Shown: positions 1 to 6,137, numbered from the stretch's first letter. The stretch is DNA of 10,679 bases from CAYYHA01 sp964471535 (GCA_964471535.1 CAYYHA010000137.1:1-10679), one strand, 5' to 3'. Made by a program: numbers and translations. The notes: a model not told the origin generated them from the letters alone.

Positions 1-37
1 CCGGCGGGGCACCTTCCTTCGCGCCTGGCCCGCTCCC

Positions 38-55
38 AAGCAAGGGTCGCGCCAA
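38..55 (-). promoter_or_regulatory. Candidate sigma-54 (-24/-12) promoter reading out of the window
   Basis: The - strand reads TTGGCGCGACCCTTGCTT. Compared with the RpoN consensus YTGGCACG-N4-TTGCW, all defined positions match except one (A to G in the -24 block). The GG of the -24 element (52-53) and the GC of the -12 element (40-41) are 12 bp apart, the spacing this class requires. Transcription would start near position 28 and run leftwards into a gene outside the window. The target gene is not visible and GC-rich DNA raises the chance of accidental matches. Confidence 0.5.
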
Positions 56-85
56 CGCACAGTCTCGGCTCGTCCTCCCCAACCC

Positions 86-97
86 CCTGAATTCAGG
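86..97. repeat. 12-bp perfect palindrome CCTGAATTCAGG
   Basis: A perfect 12-bp palindrome with an AT-rich core in a GC-rich background. It is centred about 63 bp upstream of the start site expected from the sigma-54-like promoter at 38-55. It could be a dimeric regulator's operator. No specific regulator can be named. Confidence 0.3.
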
Positions 98-150
98 TGT
101 GCTTTCTTTGGGGCGACCTGCCCATCTGGCGCAGAGTGGCACAGGGGTGT

Positions 151-194
151 GGGAAGGTGGGGTCCCAGGTGGGCCAAGCCCTTCACACCTTCCC
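151..194. repeat. Inverted repeat with nested hairpin
   Basis: GGGAAGGTG (151-159) is the exact reverse complement of CACCTTCCC (186-194). Within the 26-nt loop a second hairpin is possible (GGGC 171-174 with GCCC 178-181). There is no T-run after it on either strand, so it is not a classical intrinsic terminator. It could be a regulator-binding repeat upstream of the leftward promoter, or a structured element ahead of the gene at 225. Confidence 0.3.
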
Positions 195-218
195 CGGGCG
201 CGGTGCGGCGGCTATAGA
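190..218 (+). promoter_or_regulatory. Possible promoter for a leaderless transcript
   Basis: TATAGA (213-218) resembles a -10 box. It lies 6 nt before the GTG chosen as the start of the small membrane protein, which would put the transcription start on the start codon itself. The corresponding -35 position (190-195, TTCCCC, 17-bp spacer) is weak. The GTG lacks a clear Shine-Dalgarno sequence, which fits a leaderless mRNA but does not prove one. Confidence 0.25.
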
Positions 219-224
219 CGACCC

Positions 225-605
225 GTGCGCGAGCCAGAGCGACAGCAGCCGGCCTCGGGCGAGGACTTGGGCCCGGCGACGGTGGGCCTCGGCGGCTGCC
301 TCGTGGGCTTCCTGCTCGGCGGCCTCGTCCTCACGGGCGGCTGGCTCCTCCTCGAAGCGACGGGCCTCGTCGGTGGCGCGCGAACCCTGGCAGAGATCCT
401 GGTGATGGGCCTCGGCCTTGGCGCCACCCTCTTCGTCTGGCGGGTGGCCGCCACCGCCGATCTGATGGCCCGCTCGCAGGGCCGGGGTGAGGAGGCGCCC
501 CGGGGCGGTACACAGGCCTCGGGCGACGAGGCCACGCGGCCGGCCGAAGCCGAAGCGGCTGACGAGGAGGCCGAAGCGGGCGCACCGATCCCACCGGAGC
601 ACTGA
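225..605 (+). CDS. Small two-helix membrane protein, function unknown
   Basis: No family is recognised. From the GTG at 225 the product is 126 aa with a short polar N-terminus. Two hydrophobic segments follow, roughly residues 20-43 (Gly/Leu-rich, GFLLGGLVLTGGWLLL) and 55-78 (ILVMGLGLGATLFVWRV). They are separated by a short GLVGGAR turn, giving a helical-hairpin topology with both ends on the same side. The last 45 residues are hydrophilic and rich in Ala, Glu and Arg, and look disordered. The GTG at 225 is preferred to GTG codons at 97 or 99 because the extra upstream residues are Gly/Pro-rich and unlike a protein N-terminus. A TATAGA box just upstream may give a leaderless transcript. The gene converges on the TPR gene, with 11 bp between the stops. 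That it is a real gene rests on the coherent membrane segments. Confidence 0.6.
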   Translation: MREPERQQPASGEDLGPATVGLGGCLVGFLLGGLVLTGGWLLLEATGLVGGARTLAEILVMGLGLGATLFVWRVAATADLMARSQGRGEEAPRGGTQASGDEATRPAEAEAADEEAEAGAPIPPEH

Positions 606-633
606 GCGGCCCCGCCTCAGGAGGGGGCGCCGC
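606..633. terminator. Imperfect inverted repeat between convergent genes
   Basis: The 13-nt arms 606-618 and 621-633 pair at 11 of 13 positions around an AG centre, directly after the stop of the + gene and overlapping the last codons of the - gene. There is no adjacent T-run. It may act as a bidirectional, rho-assisted stop, or be a by-product of the G/C-rich sequence. Confidence 0.25.
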
Positions 634-943
634 CGAGCGCGGCGAGGGCCTCCTCGAGCTCCGTCTGGGCGTGCGCCTCGCCCTGCCTCGCTGCGAGGGC
701 GATCCCCTGCTCGTAGGCGGCCCGCGCCTCCTCGACCCGACCTGCCGCCTCGAGGATCTGCCCGTGCATCAGGTACTGGGGCAGGTACTCGGGAAAGTCG
801 CGGCGCAGCGCATCGAAGCAGTCGAGGGCCGCTTCGGTGTCGCCGCGGCGCCGATGCTCGAGGGCGAGGGCGTAGCGGGGAAAGGGATCCTCGGGGTGCT
901 CCTCGGCGAAGCGCTGTAGCTGGTCCAGGCGATCCTGCATCAT
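617..943 (-). CDS. Short tetratricopeptide-repeat (TPR) protein
   Basis: A 108-aa all-helical protein. It contains two TPR-like units at about residues 21-54 (PFPRYALALEHRRRGDTEAA) and 55-88 (LPQYLMHGQILEAAGRVEEA), with the typical small/aromatic/Gly pattern of TPR helices A and B. A capping helix follows (ELEEALAALGG). There is no signal peptide or membrane segment, so it is probably a cytoplasmic protein-binding scaffold. The start is the first of two adjacent ATG codons (941-943, 938-940). An upstream in-frame ATG at 961 would only add MGTGPT. The gene begins 22 bp after the ttcA stop on the same strand and is probably co-transcribed with it. TPR domains bind peptides or proteins; no partner can be named. 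Confidence 0.8.
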   Translation of the reverse strand: MMQDRLDQLQRFAEEHPEDPFPRYALALEHRRRGDTEAALDCFDALRRDFPEYLPQYLMHGQILEAAGRVEEARAAYEQGIALAARQGEAHAQTELEEALAALGGAPS

Positions 944-965
944 CGTGGGACCTGTCCCCACGCGC

Positions 966-1736
966 TCACCCGAGGAGCCGGGGATCGAAGAGGTGGGAGG
1001 GAACGACGTTGGAGAGCGCCGCGAGGAGGTTGCCCTTTACGTTGGCGTTCTCGGCCGAAAGCTCGGCGAGGAGCGCCTTGACCCGCTGGCGCTTCAGACC
1101 GTCCTGAGTGCCGCAGAGGTTGCAGGGCAAGATGGGGAAGGCCATCAGCTCGGCGAACTCGGCGATCGTCTCTTCGGGAACATAGGCCATCGGGCGGATC
1201 ACAACGTTTCGGCCATCGTCGCTTTCGAGCCGCGGCGGCATCGCCTTGATCTGCCCCGCATAGAAGAGGTTGAGGAGCAGGGTCTCGATCACGTCGTCGC
1301 GGTGGTGACCGAGCGCAATCTTCGTGGCGCCGAGGCGCTGTGCCTGCCCGTAGAGGATGCCCCGGCGCAGCCGGCTGCACAGGGAGCAGTAGCTCTTTCC
1401 CTCGGGCACCTTGTCCAGGACGATCGAGTAGGTGTCCTGCTCGACGAGGTGGAACTCGATCCCGCGGCGGTCCATCCACCGCACGAGCTCACTTGCATCG
1501 AAGCCGGGCTGCTTCTGGTCGAGCGTGAGCGCGAAGACCTCGAAGTGGATCGGTGCGCGCTGCTTGAGTTCGAGCAGCAGGTGGAGGAGCGTCATCGAAT
1601 CCTTGCCCCCCGAGACGGCGACCATGATGCGATCGCCCGCCTCGATGAGGCCGAAGTCCTTGTTGCAGCGCCCCACGTCGAGCAGCAGAGCTTTCTCCAA
1701 CCGCTCGAGGCGGCGGCGCCGGTCGAGTGCCTCCAT
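966..1736 (-). CDS. ttcA: tRNA 2-thiocytidine(32) synthetase TtcA-like PP-loop ATPase
   Basis: TtcA adenylates C32 in the anticodon loop of some tRNAs and replaces its oxygen with sulfur, using an Fe-S cluster in the cytoplasm. The 256-aa product has the PP-loop SGGKDS at residues 42-47, the LDQKQPGF segment at 72-79, and the CSLC pair (C117, C120) followed by SRLRRGILY. GHHRDDVIETLLLN follows at 143-156. A third cysteine for the cluster lies in PCNLCG (C205, C208), which matches the two-plus-one cysteine layout of TtcA rather than TilS. It is somewhat shorter than E. coli TtcA (about 310 aa) and lacks a long C-terminal extension. The start is ATG 1734-1736, followed by an Arg-rich helix normal for the family. 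Upstream in-frame codons give low-complexity sequence. Shine-Dalgarno support is weak. The TPR gene follows 22 bp downstream. Related PP-loop enzymes that modify other tRNA positions remain a lesser alternative. Confidence 0.92.
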   Translation of the reverse strand: MEALDRRRRLERLEKALLLDVGRCNKDFGLIEAGDRIMVAVSGGKDSMTLLHLLLELKQRAPIHFEVFALTLDQKQPGFDASELVRWMDRRGIEFHLVEQDTYSIVLDKVPEGKSYCSLCSRLRRGILYGQAQRLGATKIALGHHRDDVIETLLLNLFYAGQIKAMPPRLESDDGRNVVIRPMAYVPEETIAEFAELMAFPILPCNLCGTQDGLKRQRVKALLAELSAENANVKGNLLAALSNVVPSHLFDPRLLG

Positions 1737-1846
1737 CGCGCGATGGTCTACCCAAGCCCTCGGGCGGCGGCAAGCGGAAAGCAGCCGCCCCTCTGAAGGC
1801 GTCGAAGTAGGCGCGCACCGCAGCCCGCCCGCGGGGAGGAAATGGA

Positions 1847-1866
1847 ACCACCCTGGCGCCGGTGGT
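1847..1866 (+). other. Small hairpin just upstream of the receiver/DUF4388 gene
   Basis: ACCACC (1847-1852) pairs perfectly with GGTGGT (1861-1866) around an 8-nt loop that contains GGCGCC. The hairpin ends 14 nt before the ATG at 1881, and no strong Shine-Dalgarno sequence lies between. It may influence translation initiation, but a 6-bp stem is easily found by chance in this GC-rich DNA. Confidence 0.2.
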
Positions 1867-1880
1867 AGCCTTGAGCTTGC

Positions 1881-2561
1881 ATGGCCACCCTGCTCATCGC
1901 CGACGCCGAGGAAGCTCGGCTCCGCGAGATGCGCGCGCGGGTCCGAGCGGAAGGGCACCGAACGCTCCTGGCATTGAACGGCCGCGCGGCGCTGGACAAG
2001 GCCTACCGATCGCACCCGGCGCTGGTCCTCGCCGACGTGGAACTCCCCGAGCTCGACGGCTTCGGGCTGGCCCTCTCACTCCGGGAGGAACTCGACCCCG
2101 ACGAGGTCCGGATCGTGCTCTTGAAGGAGGAGGTACGCGACGAGGATCGCACCACCGGGCGTGCCGTCGGCGCCGACGAGATCGTCCCCCGCGCGCTCGG
2201 TGCCGAGCTGGTCCTCGACGTGGTGCGCGCCGTGCTTGCCGACCGCAACCCGAAGGGCGGAGGGGTCGCGGGGCAGCTCGACTCCGAGGGGTTGTTCGCC
2301 ATGCTGCAGTTCCTCCACCAGCGGCGAGAGACGGGGACCCTCTCCATTTCCGGCCGCACCCCGGGGACCATCGTCTTCGCCGGCGGCGAGATCATCGGCG
2401 CCCGCACGCGCACCCTCACCGGACTCGACGCCTTCTTCGAACTGCTCCGGCAGACCGAGGGGCGCTACTGCTTCGATCCGGGTCTCGTGGACCCCTCGGC
2501 ACGCACCATCGAACGGGCCTTCGATCCCCTGATGATGGACGCCTTCTCGGCGCTCGCGTAA
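1881..2561 (+). CDS. Receiver-like domain fused to DUF4388 (PatA-type) domain
   Basis: A 226-aa cytoplasmic signalling protein. Residues 1-125 have the response-regulator receiver fold pattern: LLIADAEE at the start (acidic site near D8), then LVLADVELPELDGFGLAL with D52 at the phospho-acceptor position. The usual switch Thr/Ser is replaced by Leu (IVLLKEE), and the usual Lys before Pro is absent (GADEIVPRAL), so phosphorylation signalling may be altered or lost. Residues about 132-214 match DUF4388: GQLDSEGLFAMLQFL, then RRETGTLSI, then TIVFAGGEIIGA, then GLDAFFELL and TEGRYCFDP. DUF4388 is common in myxobacterial and related regulators and is thought to mediate protein interactions. There is no DNA-binding or output enzyme domain. 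The gene is divergent from ttcA (144 bp) and convergent with the glycosyltransferase gene. The start ATG lacks a strong Shine-Dalgarno sequence. Confidence 0.87.
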   Translation: MATLLIADAEEARLREMRARVRAEGHRTLLALNGRAALDKAYRSHPALVLADVELPELDGFGLALSLREELDPDEVRIVLLKEEVRDEDRTTGRAVGADEIVPRALGAELVLDVVRAVLADRNPKGGGVAGQLDSEGLFAMLQFLHQRRETGTLSISGRTPGTIVFAGGEIIGARTRTLTGLDAFFELLRQTEGRYCFDPGLVDPSARTIERAFDPLMMDAFSALA

Positions 2562-2584
2562 GCAGCGGTCCGCTCGCCGCTGCT
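2561..2584. terminator. Perfect stem-loop spanning both convergent stop codons
   Basis: AGCAGCGG (2561-2568) and CCGCTGCT (2577-2584) form a perfect 8-bp stem with an 8-nt loop. The left arm begins with the last base of the + strand TAA, and the right arm includes two bases of the - strand TAG. The symmetrical position suggests a shared bidirectional transcription end. There is no T-run, so it is not a canonical intrinsic terminator. Confidence 0.4.
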
Positions 2585-3791
2585 AGATCGCATCGCCGGC
2601 ATCGCGGCGCGAGCGACGGGACAGGCGCGCGATGGACTGGGCACGGGAGAGCGCATCGGCGCTGACCAGACGTGTCCCCGCGGTGATCCGCAGCCGGTGG
2701 CCGCGCCACTCGACCTCGCTGCTGAATGCGGGCACGAACCAGATCCCAAAGATGATGAGGTCCTTGACGGGGATCGCCAGCAGGTAGTGGAGCCTGGGCA
2801 GGCGCCCCCGCAACCCCCACGCGGCCATCGCGTCGAGGGCGATCTTCGCGGCGACCGTCCCGAGGACGAGGGCGGCGCCACCGGTGGCGCCGAAGAGCGC
2901 TGCGAGCAGTGCCAGCGCGATGGGGTTGGCGAAGAGCTCGAGGGGATAGCTCCACAGCACCATCCGGGTGCGGATCTTCGCCCAGCGGGCGTGCCGCTGG
3001 ATCAGGCGGCGCAGCGACCAATGGCGATTGATGTTGCGCACCGGGTGCGCGACCATGACGACCTTCCACCCCGTGTCGGGCAGCCGTTTCGCGATGAGCT
3101 GATCCTCGGCGAGGATGTTGCGGAAGGCGACGAAGCCTCCCACCGCCTCGATGGCGGCCTTCCGCATCAACATGCTCTTTCCCACCACCGCATCGATTCC
3201 GGTGACCACCTTGCCCGCGATGGCGATGCACGCCGCGAAGGTGACCAGGTGGAGGTTCTCCATCGCCGCAGCCACTGTCTCCTCACCGTCCCCGATCACC
3301 GGATTGCTGACCAGGCCCACGGCGGGGTCGCGCATGGGCAGCACGGTGGCCTCCAGGTAGCCGGGATAGGCGCGCACGTTGCTGTCGCTGATGAGCACGA
3401 GTTCGTGCTTCGCGTGGGGCAAGAGGTTGTGGAGCTGGTTCACCTTCGGATTGCGCCCGATGGTCGACCCGTCGACGATCACCTCGATGTCCTTCTCCGG
3501 GTAGCGCTCCTGGATACGCCGCGCAACGGCCACCGCGGGGTCGTCCTCGTCGGCGATACCGAAGAGTATCTGCAGCTCCGGCCACTGGAGGCTGGCGAAG
3601 GAATCCAGGTTGGCCTCGAGGTCCTCGTCCACCCCCTTCAGCGGCTTGAGGATGGTGAGCGGCGGGCGGAAGGGGTCGGCCTCGTAGCGTGCCCGCTCCC
3701 GCGCCATGCCGCGGCGCGTCCACACGATCGCGAGGATGACGACGAAGCCGTAGAGCCCCAGAGCGAGCCCCACGATGCCGAGCCCTACCAT
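2583..3791 (-). CDS. GT21-type membrane glycosyltransferase (ceramide glucosyltransferase / HpnI-like)
   Basis: A family-21 glycosyltransferase that would transfer a sugar from a nucleotide donor to a lipid at the cytoplasmic membrane. From ATG 3791 it is 402 aa: an N-terminal membrane helix (about 4-24), then a GT-A domain with ILKPLKG at 47-53, the ADEDDP acidic site at 80-85, NPKVNQL near 114-120, DSN at 136-138, GKSMLMRK near 204-211, AEDQLIAK with D230, and the Q-x-x-x-RW-type signature QRHARW at 265-270. Two or more C-terminal membrane segments follow (about 290-330 and 345-365). These D1/D2/D3/RW elements define the ceramide glucosyltransferase class. HpnI, which adds GlcNAc to hopanoids, is the main alternative, but no hopanoid genes are present. 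Several in-frame starts occur in a 15-bp tandem repeat (GTG 3818, GTG 3803, ATG 3791). ATG 3791 is chosen because GGTGGAG lies 6 nt upstream. Last gene of the leftward operon, 75 bp after the membrane-protein gene. Confidence 0.85.
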   Translation of the reverse strand: MVGLGIVGLALGLYGFVVILAIVWTRRGMARERARYEADPFRPPLTILKPLKGVDEDLEANLDSFASLQWPELQILFGIADEDDPAVAVARRIQERYPEKDIEVIVDGSTIGRNPKVNQLHNLLPHAKHELVLISDSNVRAYPGYLEATVLPMRDPAVGLVSNPVIGDGEETVAAAMENLHLVTFAACIAIAGKVVTGIDAVVGKSMLMRKAAIEAVGGFVAFRNILAEDQLIAKRLPDTGWKVVMVAHPVRNINRHWSLRRLIQRHARWAKIRTRMVLWSYPLELFANPIALALLAALFGATGGAALVLGTVAAKIALDAMAAWGLRGRLPRLHYLLAIPVKDLIIFGIWFVPAFSSEVEWRGHRLRITAGTRLVSADALSRAQSIARLSRRSRRDAGDAI

Positions 3792-3826
3792 GCCGAACTC
3801 CACCAGGCCGAACTCCACCAGGCCGA
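3782..3826 (-). repeat. 15-bp tandem repeat over the glycosyltransferase start
   Basis: Bases 3792-3826 repeat exactly with a 15-bp period (unit GGCCTGGTGGAGTTC on the - strand), and a third, decayed copy extends towards 3782. Each copy carries a GGTGGAG Shine-Dalgarno-like block and a GTG or ATG in the same frame. If translated from the first GTG, the repeat gives a VEFGL/VEFGM/VGLGI pentapeptide series that merges into the membrane helix. It looks like a short slippage-type duplication of the initiation region. Confidence 0.75.
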
Positions 3827-3866
3827 GTCCCGCCCTACGGAAGCCACGCGAGCCCGTCCTCTCGGC

Positions 3867-5027
3867 CTAGGCCGCTGCAGCGGCGGCGGCCGCCTCGCGG
3901 CCGGTGGGACGGTAGGCAGCGGGCGCTGCGAAGGGGATGTCCTCGATCTTCACCCCCTTGCGGTTGCTGACGGCAAAGAACCATCCATCGAGGAAGTAGT
4001 GGATGAGCAGCACCGAGAGCAGCCCCATGTAGAAGTACCGCATGAAGGGCAGGTTCAGGGGGTCTACAGCATAGAGACCGAGGAGCAGCCCGAAGAGCAC
4101 TGCGGTGATGGCGAAGCAGGTGCCATAGAAGTACCAGGTGGCCTTCCCACCTCCGCTGATCTTTCGAATGGCGGGCGACTCGATGAGCCCCATCTCCTTT
4201 CGCACCTTCTGCACGTACCAGATGATGCCCAGGTACTGCAGGGAGTGCCAGGTGTTCACCGCCTGGAAGGCCAGCTCGAGGCGCTCACCGGAGGCCGCCG
4301 CGGGGATGAAGAACGCGATCACGGTGGTCGCAGCGATGAGGATCGTCTTGGGGACGTTCAGCATCCCCGAACGCCACTCGATCGCCGTCTTCCCCAACCA
4401 CGCAAGGAGGAAGAAGCCGAAGACCGCCCAGACCACGTAGTAGGTCGCGGGCGTCATGAACAGGTCCGGAATGAGGATCTGGGTGTCGCCAAGCTTGAAG
4501 TCCGCATGCACCAGCTTGTAGGCGGCGATGGGATAGATGCAGATGGACAAGAGCCCGTAGTCGATGAGACGGGCAAAGCGCATCTCGCGCACGCCTTTCC
4601 GTGCCCGGTAGATGTCGGTGAGGTAGGCGTTCTGCTGCAGGACGTGGATGGACGCCGCGAAGATGAAGAAGGAGAGCAGGATCTGGAAGTGGTTCAGGGT
4701 GGCGTAAATCACCGCCGCCGGGATGAGCAGCGCCGAGAGGAGGAGCAACCAGCCGTGACTGCGGCGGAAGGCCGGGTCTGCATAGGTCGCAAGGTAGGTG
4801 GAGAAGACGTGCGGCCCCCCGATCAGTGCCGTCACCGTGATGTTCAGCGCGAGGTTCGGCACTCCAGCCCAGACCACGAAGAGGACCAGCGGGACCACCA
4901 AGGCGCTACCGATCAAAATCGAGAGATCCCATTTGGGGGCGTGGATCCAGTCTCCTGCGGCGCCGGCCAGCAGGCTCGCGACCCCCCGGTCCCCGCTGGA
5001 TCCGGCGCGCATCACTGCCTCGTTCAT
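3867..5027 (-). CDS. Polytopic membrane protein with conserved-looking histidines, family not recognised
   Basis: A 386-aa protein with about nine or ten hydrophobic segments (near 35-54, 59-79, 93-111, 113-133, 155-172, 192-211, 227-245, 258-273, 303-321 and 329-350). Histidines lie in or at the edges of these segments in conspicuous motifs: GGPHVFSTYL (H73), LNHFQ (H113), SIHVLQQNAYL (H128), NTWHSLQYLG (H261) and IHYFLDGWFF (H343). Several membrane histidines beside Asp, Gln and Asn would suit a metal- or haem-dependent membrane enzyme acting on lipids, but this is inference and the family is not recognised. The N-terminus (1-30) is polar and the C-terminus ends in eight alanines. The start at 5027 is fixed by a strong AGGAGGG 6 nt upstream. 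An upstream in-frame start at 5111 would run through a tandem repeat and is rejected. It sits between the desaturase and the glycosyltransferase in one operon, which suggests a step in the same lipid pathway. Confidence 0.85.
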   Translation of the reverse strand: MNEAVMRAGSSGDRGVASLLAGAAGDWIHAPKWDLSILIGSALVVPLVLFVVWAGVPNLALNITVTALIGGPHVFSTYLATYADPAFRRSHGWLLLLSALLIPAAVIYATLNHFQILLSFFIFAASIHVLQQNAYLTDIYRARKGVREMRFARLIDYGLLSICIYPIAAYKLVHADFKLGDTQILIPDLFMTPATYYVVWAVFGFFLLAWLGKTAIEWRSGMLNVPKTILIAATTVIAFFIPAAASGERLELAFQAVNTWHSLQYLGIIWYVQKVRKEMGLIESPAIRKISGGGKATWYFYGTCFAITAVLFGLLLGLYAVDPLNLPFMRYFYMGLLSVLLIHYFLDGWFFAVSNRKGVKIEDIPFAAPAAYRPTGREAAAAAAAA

Positions 5028-5033
5028 CGTCGT

Positions 5034-5040
5034 CCCTCCT
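5034..5040 (-). promoter_or_regulatory. Strong Shine-Dalgarno AGGAGGG deciding the start at 5027
   Basis: AGGAGGG on the - strand with a 6-nt spacer to ATG 5025-5027. It is the best ribosome binding site in the window and excludes the longer reading frame starting at 5111. Confidence 0.8.
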
Positions 5041-5049
5041 GGGTTCCGG

Positions 5050-5080
5050 AAGCTTGGATAGGAAAGCTTGGATAGGAAAG
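5050..5080. repeat. 14-bp tandem repeat in the intergenic gap
   Basis: A 31-bp stretch repeats with an exact 14-bp period (2.2 copies; unit AAGCTTGGATAGGA on the + strand). It lies between the desaturase stop (5112) and the ribosome binding site of the membrane-protein gene. It is less GC-rich than its surroundings. It may be a slippage duplication that sets spacing or a doubled binding site; no function is shown. Confidence 0.8.
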
Positions 5081-5111
5081 ATGAGAACTCCGTCCTTCGG
5101 CTCAGGTGCAC

Positions 5112-6137
5112 CTAGGCGCCCGCGGCCTCCGTTCTAGTGCCCGCGGTGGGCGTGGTCTCCTCGGGCACCTCGTCGAAGCCGACCATGCGTCCCCGCTCCG
5201 GATCCCACAGGCGCAGCCGCAGGCACGAGGCGATATCCGAGAGGCGCCAGGAGACCCGCCCCGGCGACTGCAGCTCTGGAATGGCCGCCATCGCCTCCGG
5301 CAGGCGGTAGAAGGGGATGCGGTGGTTGAGGTGGTGGACGTGGTGGTAGCCGATGTTTCCGGTGAACCAGTGCATCACGGGGCTCATGTCGAACATGCTC
5401 GAGCTCTTGAGCGCCGCGTGCACGTAGTCCCAGTCCCGCCGACTGCGAAACTCGGCCTGCGGGAAATTGTGCTGCACATAGAAGAGGAAGGTGCCCAGCC
5501 CCGAGGCGATGAAGAGCGGCAGGATCACGCCGAGCAGCCCCGACCACGGATCGACGAAATAGGAGAGCGCCGCCGCTCCGCCGAAGTGTAGGAGCAGTGC
5601 CGCCGGCCCTTGCCAGTGCTTGCGGCTGCGCAGGAAGGCGGAGATGCACATCCCGAAGATGAAGACGGTGAAGTAGCCCCCAAAGATGGTCAGGGGATGC
5701 CGGGCGATCCGGTAGGCGCGGCGCTGCTTCTCGTTCATGCCCCGCCACATCCCGGTGGTGACCGTGGGAAAGGAGCCGATCGCCGAGCCGACGAGCTTCG
5801 CGTTGTTCTTGTGGTGGTAGTTGTGCGTCTCCCGCCACACCGAAACCGGGGCGAGGAACCAAAAGCCGGACAGGTGCATGAGCACCTTGCCAAGGCGGCT
5901 GCGGGTCCAAATCGCCGAGTGCAGATAGTCGTGGTAGAAGATGAACCACCGCACGGTGACGAGGCCGAGGAGCACCGCGGCCGCAATCCGGCCGGGCAGC
6001 GGCCAGCCCGGGTAGACGGCGCCGGCAAAGGCCAGAACGAGCAGGGCCAGGGTCGACGCTGCGAGGCGCCAGGTGGTGGCCGCGTCCTCGACAGCGAACG
6101 GTTTGGTGGCTTGGAGCAGCTCGGATCCGGTGCGCAT
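5112..6137 (-). CDS. Membrane fatty-acid (acyl-lipid type) desaturase
   Basis: A di-iron membrane desaturase that inserts a double bond in a fatty acyl chain using O2 and an electron donor. The 341-aa protein has the three histidine boxes: HDYLH at 69-73, HNYHH at 105-109 and HHVHH at 265-269, the last inside NIGYHHVHHLNHRIPFYRLPEA. An extra QHNFPQAEF motif lies at 222-230. Hydrophobic pairs near 27-68, 150-195 and 198-221 fit the usual four-helix layout. The length and the third box resemble bacterial acyl-lipid (delta-12/omega type) desaturases, but regioselectivity and carrier (lipid, ACP or sphingoid base) cannot be read from the sequence. The start at 6137 has AGGAAG 4 nt upstream. The longer frame to 6251 covers the promoter region and is rejected. 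First gene of the leftward operon, divergent from FAAL across 247 bp. Its product may be the alkene substrate of the methyltransferase encoded on the other side. Confidence 0.92.
   Translation of the reverse strand: MRTGSELLQATKPFAVEDAATTWRLAASTLALLVLAFAGAVYPGWPLPGRIAAAVLLGLVTVRWFIFYHDYLHSAIWTRSRLGKVLMHLSGFWFLAPVSVWRETHNYHHKNNAKLVGSAIGSFPTVTTGMWRGMNEKQRRAYRIARHPLTIFGGYFTVFIFGMCISAFLRSRKHWQGPAALLLHFGGAAALSYFVDPWSGLLGVILPLFIASGLGTFLFYVQHNFPQAEFRSRRDWDYVHAALKSSSMFDMSPVMHWFTGNIGYHHVHHLNHRIPFYRLPEAMAAIPELQSPGRVSWRLSDIASCLRLRLWDPERGRMVGFDEVPEETTPTAGTRTEAAGA

Larger units (their letters stand above)
1..224. other. Gene-free left edge with regulatory-looking structure
   Basis: No credible coding region is seen. 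Frame 1 on the + strand is open from the window edge to a TGA at 88-90, but its short translation is Ser/Pro/Arg-rich and carries no recognisable motif, so it could equally be non-coding. The stretch holds a sigma-54-like site on the - strand (38-55), a 12-bp palindrome (86-97), an inverted repeat with a nested hairpin (151-194) and a TATAGA box (213-218). This density of signals fits a divergent intergenic region between an unseen leftward gene and the small membrane protein at 225. Confidence 0.5.

Noticed and set aside
137..151. TGGCAC on the + strand as a sigma-54 promoter
   Set aside because: The -24-like block is perfect, but there is no TTGC at the required spacing (TGTGG is found instead), so the -12 element is missing.
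487..1107. A 206-codon open frame on the + strand
   Set aside because: Extremely Arg/Pro-rich translation overlapping the TPR and ttcA genes. A composition artefact.
1842..1868. Eight-codon leader ORF behind GGGGAGG, upstream of the receiver gene
   Set aside because: The Shine-Dalgarno is only 2 nt from the ATG, too close for good initiation, and the peptide (MEPPWRRW) shows no attenuator-like codon run.
1737..2015. N-terminal extension of TtcA by 93 codons
   Set aside because: The extra sequence is low-complexity, overlaps the divergent gene at 1881, and the family begins close to the ATG at 1736.
2697..5075. A 792-codon open frame on the + strand
   Set aside because: It lies antisense to the glycosyltransferase and membrane-protein genes, both of which show clear membrane or enzyme motifs. 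Its translation is a His/Asp/Glu/Gln/Arg-rich string with no fold pattern, as expected for an antisense frame in GC-rich DNA.
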